From contig JAJXXD010000041.1 in NCBI GenBank assembly GCA_021781285.1, positions 1 to 24,420 on the forward strand: a stretch of DNA of 24,420 nucleotides, given 5' to 3'. Source of the DNA: a bacterium (GTDB taxonomy: Bacteria; SZUA-79; Acidulodesulfobacterales; Acidulodesulfobacteraceae). The notes under the pieces are model-generated. The model was not told the origin of the DNA and did no database searches. It was given only the letters and a program-made list of their open reading frames with translations. Shown in pieces: positions 1-7,180 of this stretch. Both the position numbers and the translations under genes were made by a program. Every line of letters starts with the position of its first letter. The first letter of the stretch is position 1.

Positions 1-1356
1 TAAGCCTATATATATTTTTTTATATATTATATTCCAATCGACGATATGCAGAAGATAGAACACCGTAAAAAGCCCGCCCGATACGGATATCACGGCCGGT
101 ATTTTGGAAACCCTATTGGTAAACAGCGGCAAAAAAATCAATGGAAACAACTGAAGTATTATCATACCGCCTATAAGCTGGAGTTTAATTATAAGCAGGG
201 GGTTTATAATAATGCTTAAATACAGGGCAAGGGCAATAATAAAACCTACGGCGATTTTGCTCATAATCTCCTGCGAACGGTCGCTTATATCCGGATTTAT
301 TAAATTCTGGTATATATTTTTGGTAAACAGATTTGCGGACGACAAAGCCATAATAGAAGCCGGCACCATACTTCCGAGTATAATTATTCCTCCGAAAAAC
401 GCCGTAACATAAGGTCCAAATGTTTTATAAAGCATCATAGGCACTGCCATATTTGAGTTTTTGATTCCCGGAACTATGTATAAAGCCGCAAACCCTAAAA
501 TAGTTATAAATATCAGCATTATATTGTATAACGGCATAAAAACGGCATTTTTCCTTATTGCATCCGCGCTTTTAGAAGTATAAGCCCCGTTTATCGAGTG
601 CGGATACAGGAATAAAGCCCCCGCCGAACCGAAAGCAAGGGTTCCGAAGGTTATCATACTGCCCGGAGCGATTAAAGACTTTGACGGATGAGCTTTATTA
701 ATCCAGCTAAACATTTCTCCAAATCCGCCGAAATAATGAATAGGTATAAAAATTATAAGAAATAATACCATGCCCCATATAAAAAAATCTTTTATGAAAG
801 ACGTTACGGCGGCGGCCCTTATGCCGCTAAAAACGGTAAATAAAATTACGATAAGAAGGGATATCGCGATTGCGATATCCGGTTTAAGCCCGGACAACGA
901 AAGCATATATCTCATTCCGAATATCTGAAGCCCTATATACGGGAGTTCGGCAAATATCCCGACTAAGGCTACGACGGCGCCCAGAAATTTGCTGTCGAAT
1001 ACTTTTTCGACGTAATCGCCTGCAGTGATAAAATTATATTTTTTTGAGACGTTCCACAATCTCGGTATAGTCAAAAAGAGTATCGGATATTCCATTATGA
1101 CGTAAGAAACGGCAAAGAACGCAAAAGCGCCGGAATTGTAAGCAAGTCCGGGTACGGCTAATAAAGTGTACGCAGTATAAATATCCCCGCCCAGAAGAAA
1201 CCAGACGATAAATGCGCCGAATCTTTTACCGGCAAGCGACCATTCCGCTAAACTGTCTATTTTAGCGGCTTCAAATTTTTTGGATAAAAAACCTACAAAA
1301 GCGACTAAAAATAAAAATGAAAAGATGATGATAATCGGAATATTATTCTTGACCAT
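1..1356 (-). CDS. Sodium:solute symporter (SSF family, MctP-like), C-terminus outside the window
   Basis: This is an inner-membrane secondary transporter of the SSF family, which uses an ion gradient to import small organic solutes. The reading frame is open from the ATG at 1356 to the left edge, giving 452 residues without a stop, so the C-terminus lies outside. The translation is a chain of hydrophobic helices. Near residues 40-65 it carries EWSLAGKRFG followed by LLGGDIYTAYT, a combination I associate with monocarboxylate permeases of the MctP type; a helix with PYIGLQIFGM follows later. The start codon overlaps the end of the upstream small membrane gene by 14 bases, which suggests translational coupling. 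Family assignment is firm. The substrate (a short monocarboxylate such as lactate, pyruvate or acetate) is inferred only from similarity to MctP. Confidence 0.88.
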   Translation of the reverse strand, partial: MVKNNIPIIIIFSFLFLVAFVGFLSKKFEAAKIDSLAEWSLAGKRFGAFIVWFLLGGDIYTAYTLLAVPGLAYNSGAFAFFAVSYVIMEYPILFLTIPRLWNVSKKYNFITAGDYVEKVFDSKFLGAVVALVGIFAELPYIGLQIFGMRYMLSLSGLKPDIAIAISLLIVILFTVFSGIRAAAVTSFIKDFFIWGMVLFLIIFIPIHYFGGFGEMFSWINKAHPSKSLIAPGSMITFGTLAFGSAGALFLYPHSINGAYTSKSADAIRKNAVFMPLYNIMLIFITILGFAALYIVPGIKNSNMAVPMMLYKTFGPYVTAFFGGIIILGSMVPASIMALSSANLFTKNIYQNLINPDISDRSQEIMSKIAVGFIIALALYLSIIINPLLIIKLQLIGGMIILQLFPLIFLPLFTNRVSKIPAVISVSGGLFTVFYLLHIVDWNIIYKKIYIGL

Positions 1357-1576
1357 GCTTTGATTTTAATTCTTTTATATTTTTTTTCTCTATTAAATAT
1401 GCGGCATAGGTTAGAATCACCGTTATTATGTCCATTAATATAAAAAACCAGACCATTGCGCTTATTCCGAATATCAGCCTGTTATCGTTATAATATTTTA
1501 TTCCGAAAGAAAGCACGGCTATAGGAATTAATAAAATCAGCCACGTGACCGGATGGTATCTTTTATAATTTTTCAT
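1343..1576 (-). CDS. Small membrane protein, DUF3311-like partner of the symporter
   Basis: This 77-residue protein has two predicted membrane helices (about residues 10-27 and 35-62) and a charged, lysine-rich tail. The pattern of a proline in helix 1, an Asn-rich linker, then FG and a Trp-rich second helix resembles DUF3311, a family commonly encoded just before SSF symporters. Its end overlaps the symporter start by 14 bases, so the two are almost certainly co-expressed. A role as an accessory or stabilising subunit of the symporter is inferred from this context; no catalytic residues are visible. YhdT-like partners of other SSF carriers are an alternative family. Confidence 0.7.
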   Translation of the reverse strand: MKNYKRYHPVTWLILLIPIAVLSFGIKYYNDNRLIFGISAMVWFFILMDIITVILTYAAYLIEKKNIKELKSKHGQE

Positions 1577-1605
1577 TGATTTTAACCTAAAATATATACT
1601 ATAAT
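1576..1605 (+). promoter_or_regulatory. Putative sigma70-type promoter for the cupin gene
   Basis: A TTGATT (-35, 1576-1581) and a perfect TATAAT (-10, 1600-1605) are separated by 18 bases, with transcription predicted to start near 1612. This lies in the 94-bp spacer between the divergent symporter pair and the cupin. On the opposite strand another TATAAT (1626 to 1621) could serve the symporter pair, but I see no good -35 for it. The spacer is very AT-rich, so chance -10 matches are likely. Confidence 0.4.
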
Positions 1606-1670
1606 CAAAATCGGAATATTATTATAAATTTTATCCTAAAAAAACTTAAAAATAAAGCGTTTAAAATAAA

Positions 1671-2153
1671 ATGGGGCTTTCTTTCAAATTATCGGATATT
1701 AAAGACGTAGTCGTTAAAGATATCGTAAAACATATAGATGAGCGCGGCTGGCTTGCGGAACTTTACAGGAGCGACGAATTAGACGAATCGATTTTCCCTC
1801 TGATGTCTTATATTTCTTTAACTATGCCGGGAATCAGGAGAGGACCTCACGAACATACATATCAAACCGACTATTTTTGCTTTATAGGTCCTTCCGATTT
1901 TAAAATCATATTATGGGACAACAGAAAGGACTCTCCGACTTATCTCAATAAAAAGATATTGTTTCTTGGAGAAAACAAGCCCTCTACGCTTATAGTCCCG
2001 CCGGGAATAGTTCACGCTTATAAAAACGTCGGCGGGAAAAATGGGCTTGTCATCAACGCCGCAAATAAACTATTTGCGGGTAAAATGAAAAAGGAACAAA
2101 TAGACGAGATTAGACACGAAAACGACCCAGACTCTCTTTTTGTTTTTGAATAG
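1671..2153 (+). CDS. RmlC-like cupin (dTDP-4-dehydrorhamnose 3,5-epimerase family)
   Basis: The 160-residue protein has a single cupin fold of the RmlC type. Recognisable elements are DERGWLAELYR (residues 23-33), GIRRGPHEHTYQTDYF (54-69, where His60 aligns with the catalytic base of RmlC), VPPGIVHAY (109-117) and a C-terminal EQIDEIRHENDP. RmlC epimerises the C3 and C5 positions of a dTDP-keto sugar on the way to dTDP-rhamnose. This protein is shorter than usual (about 180 residues). The region after VPPGIVHAYKNV, where RmlC has its catalytic tyrosine, reads VINAANKLF with no tyrosine, so full epimerase activity is doubtful. No other nucleotide-sugar genes are nearby. There is no clear ribosome binding site. 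It may be a partial epimerase or a sugar-binding relative. Confidence 0.8.
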   Translation: MGLSFKLSDIKDVVVKDIVKHIDERGWLAELYRSDELDESIFPLMSYISLTMPGIRRGPHEHTYQTDYFCFIGPSDFKIILWDNRKDSPTYLNKKILFLGENKPSTLIVPPGIVHAYKNVGGKNGLVINAANKLFAGKMKKEQIDEIRHENDPDSLFVFE

Positions 2154-2178
2154 CAAAACGGGCGCTTAATAAAAAATT

Positions 2179-3210
2179 TTATTCAATACCGTCGATATTA
2201 TACCTTTCTTCCACCCTGCTGAATTTATACACCGCCAGCGATAAAAGCCAAGCCGAGGTTAATATTACGGCTATACCGCCTCCTAAAGCCGCAAAAGATA
2301 CATGATTAAAAAAATCCCACGGGCGGCCTTTCAAATTATACTCCATCCCTATAACCTGAAGCCATTCCAGCGTTCCCACGCCGAATGCCAGAAAAACGGA
2401 AATGCTCGTTATGGAAATATTATAAAATATCTTCCTTATGGGGTTTAGAAATGCCCAGCTATATGCATACTGCATAACCACGCCGTCGGTCGAATCAAGT
2501 AAAACCATACCCGATGAAAATACTAACGGCAGTATCATAACATCGACTAACGGTCTGCCTGCCGAAGCAAATACGGCGGACATAGAAAGAATGGCAACCT
2601 CGGATGCCGTATCGAACCCGATGCCGAATAAAACTCCTACAAAAAACATCTGCCAGCTTGACGATATCAGTTTCATAATTCCGTTGAAATAACGAAACAT
2701 AAAACCTCTTTTTAAAAGCTCTTCTTCTATCTTCTTATTTTTAAAGTCTTTAAAGTCCTTTGCAATCCTGATGATACTTATTAAAATAATGACGTTCATA
2801 AAAGCTATAAGATACAAAAATAAAGCCGATATTCCGGTTCCAAGGACATTGCTCAAACTGCCTAATTCCGGATAGGCTTTAACGACGAATTTCCCGATTA
2901 TAACGGTTATTAATGTCAAAATAAAAACCGACAACGAATGTCCGACCGAGAAAAAAAAGCCGACGCCTACCGGTTTTTTACCGTCATTCATTAATTTTCT
3001 AGTGGTATTGTCTATAGCGGCAATATGGTCGGCATCAAGGGCATGTTTTATGCCGAAAAAAAAAGCGAGGGAGCCTAAACTTAATAAGACCGGAAATACG
3101 CTCGACCTGTCGATTAAAAGTATTATGGAGATTAATAAAAATGCGAATAAAAATGAGTAAAGAAGAACAAGCCTTTGCTTAAAGCCAAAGGAAGATGGGC
3201 GCAAAAACAT
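2179..3210 (-). CDS. NiCoT-family nickel/cobalt transporter, probably cobalt-specific
   Basis: This is a 343-residue multi-helix inner-membrane permease that imports Ni2+ or Co2+. It has the NiCoT signatures in order: KHALDADHIAAIDN (residues 55-68, the metal-selectivity helix with His56, Asp59, Asp61 and His62), FFFSVGHSLSVF (85-96) and FGIGFDTASEVA (195-206). The classic motif has Arg before the first His; here it is Lys. A GGGAGG ribosome binding site sits 7 bases before the ATG at 3210. The gene follows an AdoCbl riboswitch, which argues that it supplies cobalt for cobalamin synthesis; the metal choice is inference from this regulation. It converges with the cupin gene, with only 25 bases between the two stop codons and just a weak AT-only hairpin there. 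Confidence 0.93.
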   Translation of the reverse strand: MFLRPSSFGFKQRLVLLYSFLFAFLLISIILLIDRSSVFPVLLSLGSLAFFFGIKHALDADHIAAIDNTTRKLMNDGKKPVGVGFFFSVGHSLSVFILTLITVIIGKFVVKAYPELGSLSNVLGTGISALFLYLIAFMNVIILISIIRIAKDFKDFKNKKIEEELLKRGFMFRYFNGIMKLISSSWQMFFVGVLFGIGFDTASEVAILSMSAVFASAGRPLVDVMILPLVFSSGMVLLDSTDGVVMQYAYSWAFLNPIRKIFYNISITSISVFLAFGVGTLEWLQVIGMEYNLKGRPWDFFNHVSFAALGGGIAVILTSAWLLSLAVYKFSRVEERYNIDGIE

Positions 3211-3260
3211 AATTAGACCTCCCGCTAATTAAAATTAAATTAATTTTAATATCTGAAAAG

Positions 3261-3477
3261 TCAGGTATTCCGGCTTAAACATGCGGACATTTCACCTTCC
3301 CGGCAAATACAAATGCAAACTGCGCCAGTGGCATATCGAAATATCCTTAATAACGGGCTTTACTTTAATATTTTTAATATTAATAAAGTCCGCCATAAGT
3401 TTTTACGGCTGCGGGAACAGCACAGGAATCTAACCTGTTTCCCTTAACTTTTTGAGATAAAGTTTAAATAGAACCTA
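3261..3477 (-). promoter_or_regulatory. Cobalamin (AdoCbl) riboswitch upstream of the NiCoT gene
   Basis: Read on the minus strand, the leader shows the conserved blocks of the B12 element in the right order. There is a 5' GGGAAACAGG stem from 3443, then GCTGTTCCCGCAGC around 3409-3422, GCCACTGG at 3332-3325, GGGAAGGTG at 3301-3293 and the B12 box AAGCCGGAATACCTGA at 3276-3261. AGGT near 3477-3474 can pair with ACCT inside the B12 box to close P1. B12 binding usually turns the downstream gene off. Between the box and the start codon lie CTGACTTTTCAG (a small hairpin competing with P1), a 10-bp all-AU hairpin (3228-3250) and the GGGAGG ribosome binding site. No U-tract terminator is visible, so control of translation seems more likely; that point is inference. 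Confidence 0.92.
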
Positions 3478-3486
3478 TTTCTTAAA

Positions 3487-3515
3487 AGTCTATCATCTGA
3501 AATATAAAAAGTCAA
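3487..3515 (-). promoter_or_regulatory. Putative promoter of the riboswitch-NiCoT transcript
   Basis: On the minus strand TTGACT (3515-3510) and TAGACT (3492-3487) are 17 bases apart, and the -10 is preceded by TGA, as in an extended -10. Predicted transcription starts near 3480, only a few bases before the first paired segment of the riboswitch, which supports the call. It sits just outside the palindromic element at 3525-3653. Confidence 0.5.
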
Positions 3516-3524
3516 ATTATGCCG

Positions 3525-3653
3525 TTAACCCCTAATCCCGATTCAGAGATTTTTATATATGAATTACCTGAATTACTTAATTCCGTCATTGCGCTCGCAA
3601 TGACGGAATATTAGAATTTATTAAATATTTTCTGAATCGGGATTGGTGGTTAA
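3525..3653. repeat. 129-bp MITE-like palindromic element (copy 1)
   Basis: The outer 23 bases at each end (3525-3547 and 3631-3653) are inverted repeats matching at 21 of 23 positions, with a perfect 14-base inner portion (aatcccgattcaga). The termini read TTAACC at one end and GGTTAA at the other. In the centre a second perfect inverted repeat, attccgtcattgcg / cgcaatgacggaat with a 2-base spacer, spans about 3580-3609. No coding capacity is visible. The element starts directly next to the comM stop codon (3654-3656) and ends about 10 bases before the riboswitch promoter. A related copy lies at about 19713-19815. A non-autonomous transposon relic is the simplest reading; a boundary hairpin with terminator or RNA-stabilising activity is also possible. 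Confidence 0.8.
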
Positions 3654-5249
3654 TCATACCCTCAATAATTTTGTATTTCTATAATTCAAAGCCTCAAGAA
3701 CGGCGCCGTCATCCACTTCGTCCTTCCGGTCTAAGTCGGCTATAGTGCGGGAAACCCGCAATATCCTATAATATCCCCTTGAAGATATGTTTAACTTTTT
3801 TACCGCGCTTTGGGCAAGTTTTAAAGCAGAACCGGAAACGGCAAAATATTTTTCTATCTCGGAACTTTTTACCCCCGCGTTAAATCTGATTCCGGTATCC
3901 CGGAATCTTTCCAACTGTATCTGCCTTGTTTTTTCTATTGAATTTTTAATTTCAGGGGAGCTTGCCGCTTTTTCATTAATTATTAATTTGTCTATGTCCG
4001 CGGAATAAACTTCTATAAATATATCGAATCTATCAAGAATCGGCCCAGACAATTTCGTGTAAAATTTATAAATTTCCGCGCTTGAACATTTGCATTCATG
4101 CTTTGTATCCCCGTAATAACCGCAAGGGCACGGATTCATTGCCGCAGCCAACATAAAATTACACGGTAGAACTGTTGAAAATCTACTTCTCGACAGGTTT
4201 ATCGCCTTATCTTCCATAGGCTGCCTTAAACTATCCAGCGTTTTTTTGCTTAATTCAGAAAATTCATCTATAAACAAAACTCCGTTATGAGCCATGCTTA
4301 TATCCCCCGGAAGCGGATTTGAAGCGCCGCCCCCGATTAATCCGGCGATAGATACGGTATGATGCACGGGAATAAAAGGTCGTCTTGTAATAAGTCCGGT
4401 TTCGTCGTTAATCCTTTTATTTGAAAAACTGTAAATATTCGATGTTTCAATGGATTCCTCAAGCGATAGATCCGGCTGAATCCCCTCAATGCTTTGAGCT
4501 AACATTGTTTTTCCGCTGCCGGGAGGCCCTATCATTAAAATATTATGATGCCCTGAAACGGCGGTCACTATTGCCCTTTTTGCTAACTCCTGCCCTTTAA
4601 TATCCGAAAAATCGGGATAATTTTCTCCGGCTTTTGCGGTATTGTTTATTCCGGAAATAATCCTTTCGAAAGAAGAAGACGGGGCATCTCCGGCATTATG
4701 GATATAAATAGGTCCGTTTTCCGCGGCGGTTCCATTCAACCGCATCCCCGAAATAAAAGCGCATATATCTTTTAAATGGCTGAAAGCAAGAAAATCCGCC
4801 CCGAGAAACCTTGCGGAATTTATATTTTCATACGGGATTATAAGTTTTTTATTTAATTTTTTGGCGAGTATGCCCAGAGCTATTACGCCGTTAACTTTTT
4901 TTATCTTACCGTTTAAGGAAAGTTCCCCCGCAATAATATAATCATTTAGGTTTAAGGCGCATTTAAGCATACCGGCGGAGATTAGGATTCCTACCGCAAA
5001 AGACAGGTCGAAGAGAGGACCCTCTTTTCTTAAATCTGCGGGGGCAAGATTTATAGTAATTTTTTTAACCGGATATTCGAAGCCGGAGTTTTTTATCGCG
5101 GCTTTAACTCTGTCCTTAGCTTCTTTAGTCGATACATCCGGCAAACCCACAATCATAATCCCCGGTATGCCGTTGGATATAAATATTTCTACATTTACTA
5201 AAACGGCGTTGATGCCGATAAATGTGGCGCTGTTAAGCGAAGTAATCAT
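3654..5249 (-). CDS. comM: YifB/ComM family AAA+ ATPase (Mg chelatase-like)
   Basis: The 531-residue protein has the complete YifB/ComM layout. An N-terminal S5-like/ChlI domain (about residues 1-180, with VGLPDVSTKEAKDRVKAAI) is followed by an AAA+ core with Walker A GPPGSGKT (241-248) and Walker B VLFIDE (324-329). A cysteine cluster NPCPCGYYG...CKC (Cys374, 376, 386, 388) and the C-terminal Mg-chelatase subdomain (about 430-531) complete it. In competent bacteria ComM is a hexameric helicase that drives branch migration when transformed DNA integrates; many non-competent bacteria also carry it, so competence should not be assumed. Nothing resembling other competence genes is in the window. 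The start ATG at 5249 has AAGGA 9 bases upstream, which lies inside an 18-bp inverted repeat. The stop codon abuts the palindromic element. Confidence 0.93.
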   Translation of the reverse strand: MITSLNSATFIGINAVLVNVEIFISNGIPGIMIVGLPDVSTKEAKDRVKAAIKNSGFEYPVKKITINLAPADLRKEGPLFDLSFAVGILISAGMLKCALNLNDYIIAGELSLNGKIKKVNGVIALGILAKKLNKKLIIPYENINSARFLGADFLAFSHLKDICAFISGMRLNGTAAENGPIYIHNAGDAPSSSFERIISGINNTAKAGENYPDFSDIKGQELAKRAIVTAVSGHHNILMIGPPGSGKTMLAQSIEGIQPDLSLEESIETSNIYSFSNKRINDETGLITRRPFIPVHHTVSIAGLIGGGASNPLPGDISMAHNGVLFIDEFSELSKKTLDSLRQPMEDKAINLSRSRFSTVLPCNFMLAAAMNPCPCGYYGDTKHECKCSSAEIYKFYTKLSGPILDRFDIFIEVYSADIDKLIINEKAASSPEIKNSIEKTRQIQLERFRDTGIRFNAGVKSSEIEKYFAVSGSALKLAQSAVKKLNISSRGYYRILRVSRTIADLDRKDEVDDGAVLEALNYRNTKLLRV

Positions 5250-5250
5250 A

Positions 5251-5311
5251 AAACAATATCCTTTTATACTAATATTTTTTACTTATATACTATTATAAAA
5301 GGATATTGTTT
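5251..5311 (-). promoter_or_regulatory. Perfect 18-bp inverted repeat covering the comM ribosome binding site
   Basis: The arms aaacaatatccttttata (5251-5268) and tataaaaggatattgttt (5294-5311) are exact reverse complements with a 25-base AT-rich spacer. The proximal arm ends one base before the comM ATG and contains the AAGGA ribosome binding site (5263-5259). If transcribed, the leader would fold into a stem hiding the start signal. The distal arm also holds a TATAAT (minus strand, 5297-5292), so the repeat could instead be a double-stranded operator around the promoter. The rest of the 119-bp spacer (5250-5368) shows nothing recognisable. Confidence 0.75.
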
Positions 5312-5368
5312 CAGAATTATGAAGGATATATTACAATTGCGTTAAATTTTTATTGCATTTCTATGAAG

Positions 5369-5776
5369 TTATACTCTCCAACCCTTATCCAACGCAAGTT
5401 TATCTAATTCGGACAATATGTCCTTTACGCTTTTTAAATCTTTCAGGAGGGTCGCGGAAACGATATAATCGAAAGCATCCTCGTAAAATTCTTTGAAATC
5501 GCCGATTATATCCATCGAGCCTTCAAAATCCGTACCGGGTAAAAATAAATAAATAAGATTATTTTTAACGGATATTACATCGGAATCCCTCAATACTCCG
5601 GCGATAGTTTTTACGAAATCGTCGTTATATTTTGTTATATTCAGGATTGTCAGCCCCACATAGTCGATAGAAACAATATCTTCGGCAAGCCCAAGCTCTT
5701 TTTTAATTCTCTTCATATTAGACACGGAATGTTCCAAAACCGGTTCGAAATATTCAAACGGAATAATTTTTGCCAT
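5369..5776 (-). CDS. Small uncharacterised protein, possibly a degenerate GGDEF-like domain
   Basis: I do not recognise this 135-residue protein firmly. It is soluble, with no signal peptide or membrane helix. The segment LRDSDVISVKNNLIYLFLPGTDFEGS (split as LRDSDVISV, residues 62-70, and LIYLFLPGTDFEGS, 74-87) follows the spacing of a GGDEF domain, where lR-sDvvaRyGGDEF-vlLPgtd is usual. Here the GGDEF signature is replaced by VKNNL, so cyclase activity is not expected. The end, LSELDKLALDKGWRV, also mimics the terminal GGDEF helix. A good AGGAG ribosome binding site precedes the ATG at 5776. It lies 37 bases downstream of the transpeptidase gene on the same strand, so co-transcription is likely. 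A sensory or scaffold role is only a guess. Confidence 0.6.
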   Translation of the reverse strand: MAKIIPFEYFEPVLEHSVSNMKRIKKELGLAEDIVSIDYVGLTILNITKYNDDFVKTIAGVLRDSDVISVKNNLIYLFLPGTDFEGSMDIIGDFKEFYEDAFDYIVSATLLKDLKSVKDILSELDKLALDKGWRV

Positions 5777-5813
5777 CTTAAACTCCTATATAATTATTTT
5801 ATATTATATTATA

Positions 5814-7169
5814 TCAAAAAAAATAAGCAAGTAATGCTTTTTCGGCTACTCCTCCGCCTTCTATTCTCCAGACGGGGTTTTCTATTACGAGAGCCGACAG
5901 CGCTATCTTCTTTCCGTTCATTTCTCCGAATCCCGCAAACCATTGATAAAGTCCTTGGGGATTATTACCCGATATCGTTCCGGTCTTACCTCCCGCAATA
6001 ACCCCCGGCAGCATATATCTGCCGGCCGTGCTGTAAAAATCCGGATGGGCTACTCCTTTAGTAACGGTTGCAATCATCATCCGTTTTAAAATATACGCCG
6101 TTTTAGTCGTTATGGGAACATTTAAAATACCGGCATCTTTATGGATATATACGACTTTGCCAGATGAAGATATAATTTCCTTTATTATATACGGCTTGAC
6201 TATTTTACCTCCGTTAACAGCGGAACCTGCGACTAACGCGGCATGAAGAGGCGTCATCTTTACGTTTTTAAAACCCGCCCCCGTAAGTTCTAATTGATAA
6301 AATTTTCTGGGGATATAGGCTTTGCTTTTATGGAGGTCTAGAATAAAAGGTATTTTATTATTAAAATAAAATTTATTAAAATAATCCGTTAATAATTTCC
6401 TGCCCACATAATATCCCGCAACTTTGCCGAAAGCCACGTCGCATGATTTTGCAAAAGCCTGTTTAAAAGATATCGTATTTGACCCCGTTCCTATATTTTG
6501 TTTCCAGTAAGCTTTATCGGTCCCGTACATCGTTCCGTTAAAGCATATATTAAGCCCGGGATAAAAACCTTTGGATTCTATTGCGGCGGAAGCGGTTATT
6601 ATTTTGGCTAACGAACCTGAAGGATAGGCAATAAGAGGGGAAATTTCATCGGATTTGCTTTTATTATAAGAATAAGATGCAAAACCGAGTACCGCTCCGG
6701 TATCAGGATTTACGGCAGCTAAAACACCGAACGGAACGGAATATTTTTTAAAAACCTTTTCCGCCTCTTTTTGCACGGCGGGATCAACCGTGTAAACTAT
6801 AGTATAGCCGCCTATTTTTTGGACATAATGACCGTTAAGGATAGTTTTAAATACAGGGGGGTTATATTTGAAGTATCTTTTTAAAGACTTGATAGATTTA
6901 ACGTCAGCGATATCGAAATTAGAAAATTTTTTCCCGATCAGACTGTCTTTAATAAACAATATAGGTCTGATTCCCGTTCCCCGCACTTTTTTATTTGCGG
7001 CAAGAAAAATAGATTTTCCATAAAAATAAAGCGCGGAAGACCCGTAAAAAAGTAAAACTATAAATATCAGTATTGCGGTATATTTTATAAAACTAACAAA
7101 TCTATTTTTCTTGCCTTTTCTTTTATTAAGTGTTTTTTGGTATGATTTCCAGTCTTTTATTCTTTCCAT
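5814..7169 (-). CDS. Penicillin-binding protein, transpeptidase domain (class B type)
   Basis: This 451-residue protein has a short basic cytoplasmic tail, one membrane anchor (about residues 25-48) and a periplasmic transpeptidase domain that cross-links peptidoglycan. Active-site motifs are SLAK (Ser186 nucleophile, Lys189), SCD (242-244) in the place of the usual SxN, and KTG (395-397). It lacks both a glycosyltransferase domain and the long N-terminal module of FtsI or PBP2, so it resembles the compact PbpA-like group. It starts 11 bases after the tldD stop codon, so it belongs to that operon. The AGGA directly before the ATG leaves almost no spacing, so the exact start is slightly uncertain. 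The SxN to SxD change is seen in some relatives but could alter beta-lactam response; that is inference. Confidence 0.88.
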   Translation of the reverse strand: MERIKDWKSYQKTLNKRKGKKNRFVSFIKYTAILIFIVLLFYGSSALYFYGKSIFLAANKKVRGTGIRPILFIKDSLIGKKFSNFDIADVKSIKSLKRYFKYNPPVFKTILNGHYVQKIGGYTIVYTVDPAVQKEAEKVFKKYSVPFGVLAAVNPDTGAVLGFASYSYNKSKSDEISPLIAYPSGSLAKIITASAAIESKGFYPGLNICFNGTMYGTDKAYWKQNIGTGSNTISFKQAFAKSCDVAFGKVAGYYVGRKLLTDYFNKFYFNNKIPFILDLHKSKAYIPRKFYQLELTGAGFKNVKMTPLHAALVAGSAVNGGKIVKPYIIKEIISSSGKVVYIHKDAGILNVPITTKTAYILKRMMIATVTKGVAHPDFYSTAGRYMLPGVIAGGKTGTISGNNPQGLYQWFAGFGEMNGKKIALSALVIENPVWRIEGGGVAEKALLAYFF

Positions 7170-7180
7170 TCCTGTTTTCG

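Noticed and set aside
212..412. Plus-strand 66-codon frame near the left edge
   Set aside because: It lies antisense to the continuous symporter frame that runs from 1356 to the edge.
2154..2178. AT-only inverted sequence aataaaaaattttatt between the cupin and NiCoT stop codons as a terminator
   Set aside because: The stem has no GC pairs and would be too weak to call a terminator from sequence alone.
3550..3580. Direct repeat gaattac-ct-gaattac, considered as a CRISPR or iteron unit
   Set aside because: Only two 7-base units occur, inside both copies of the palindromic element; there is no regular array or spacer set.
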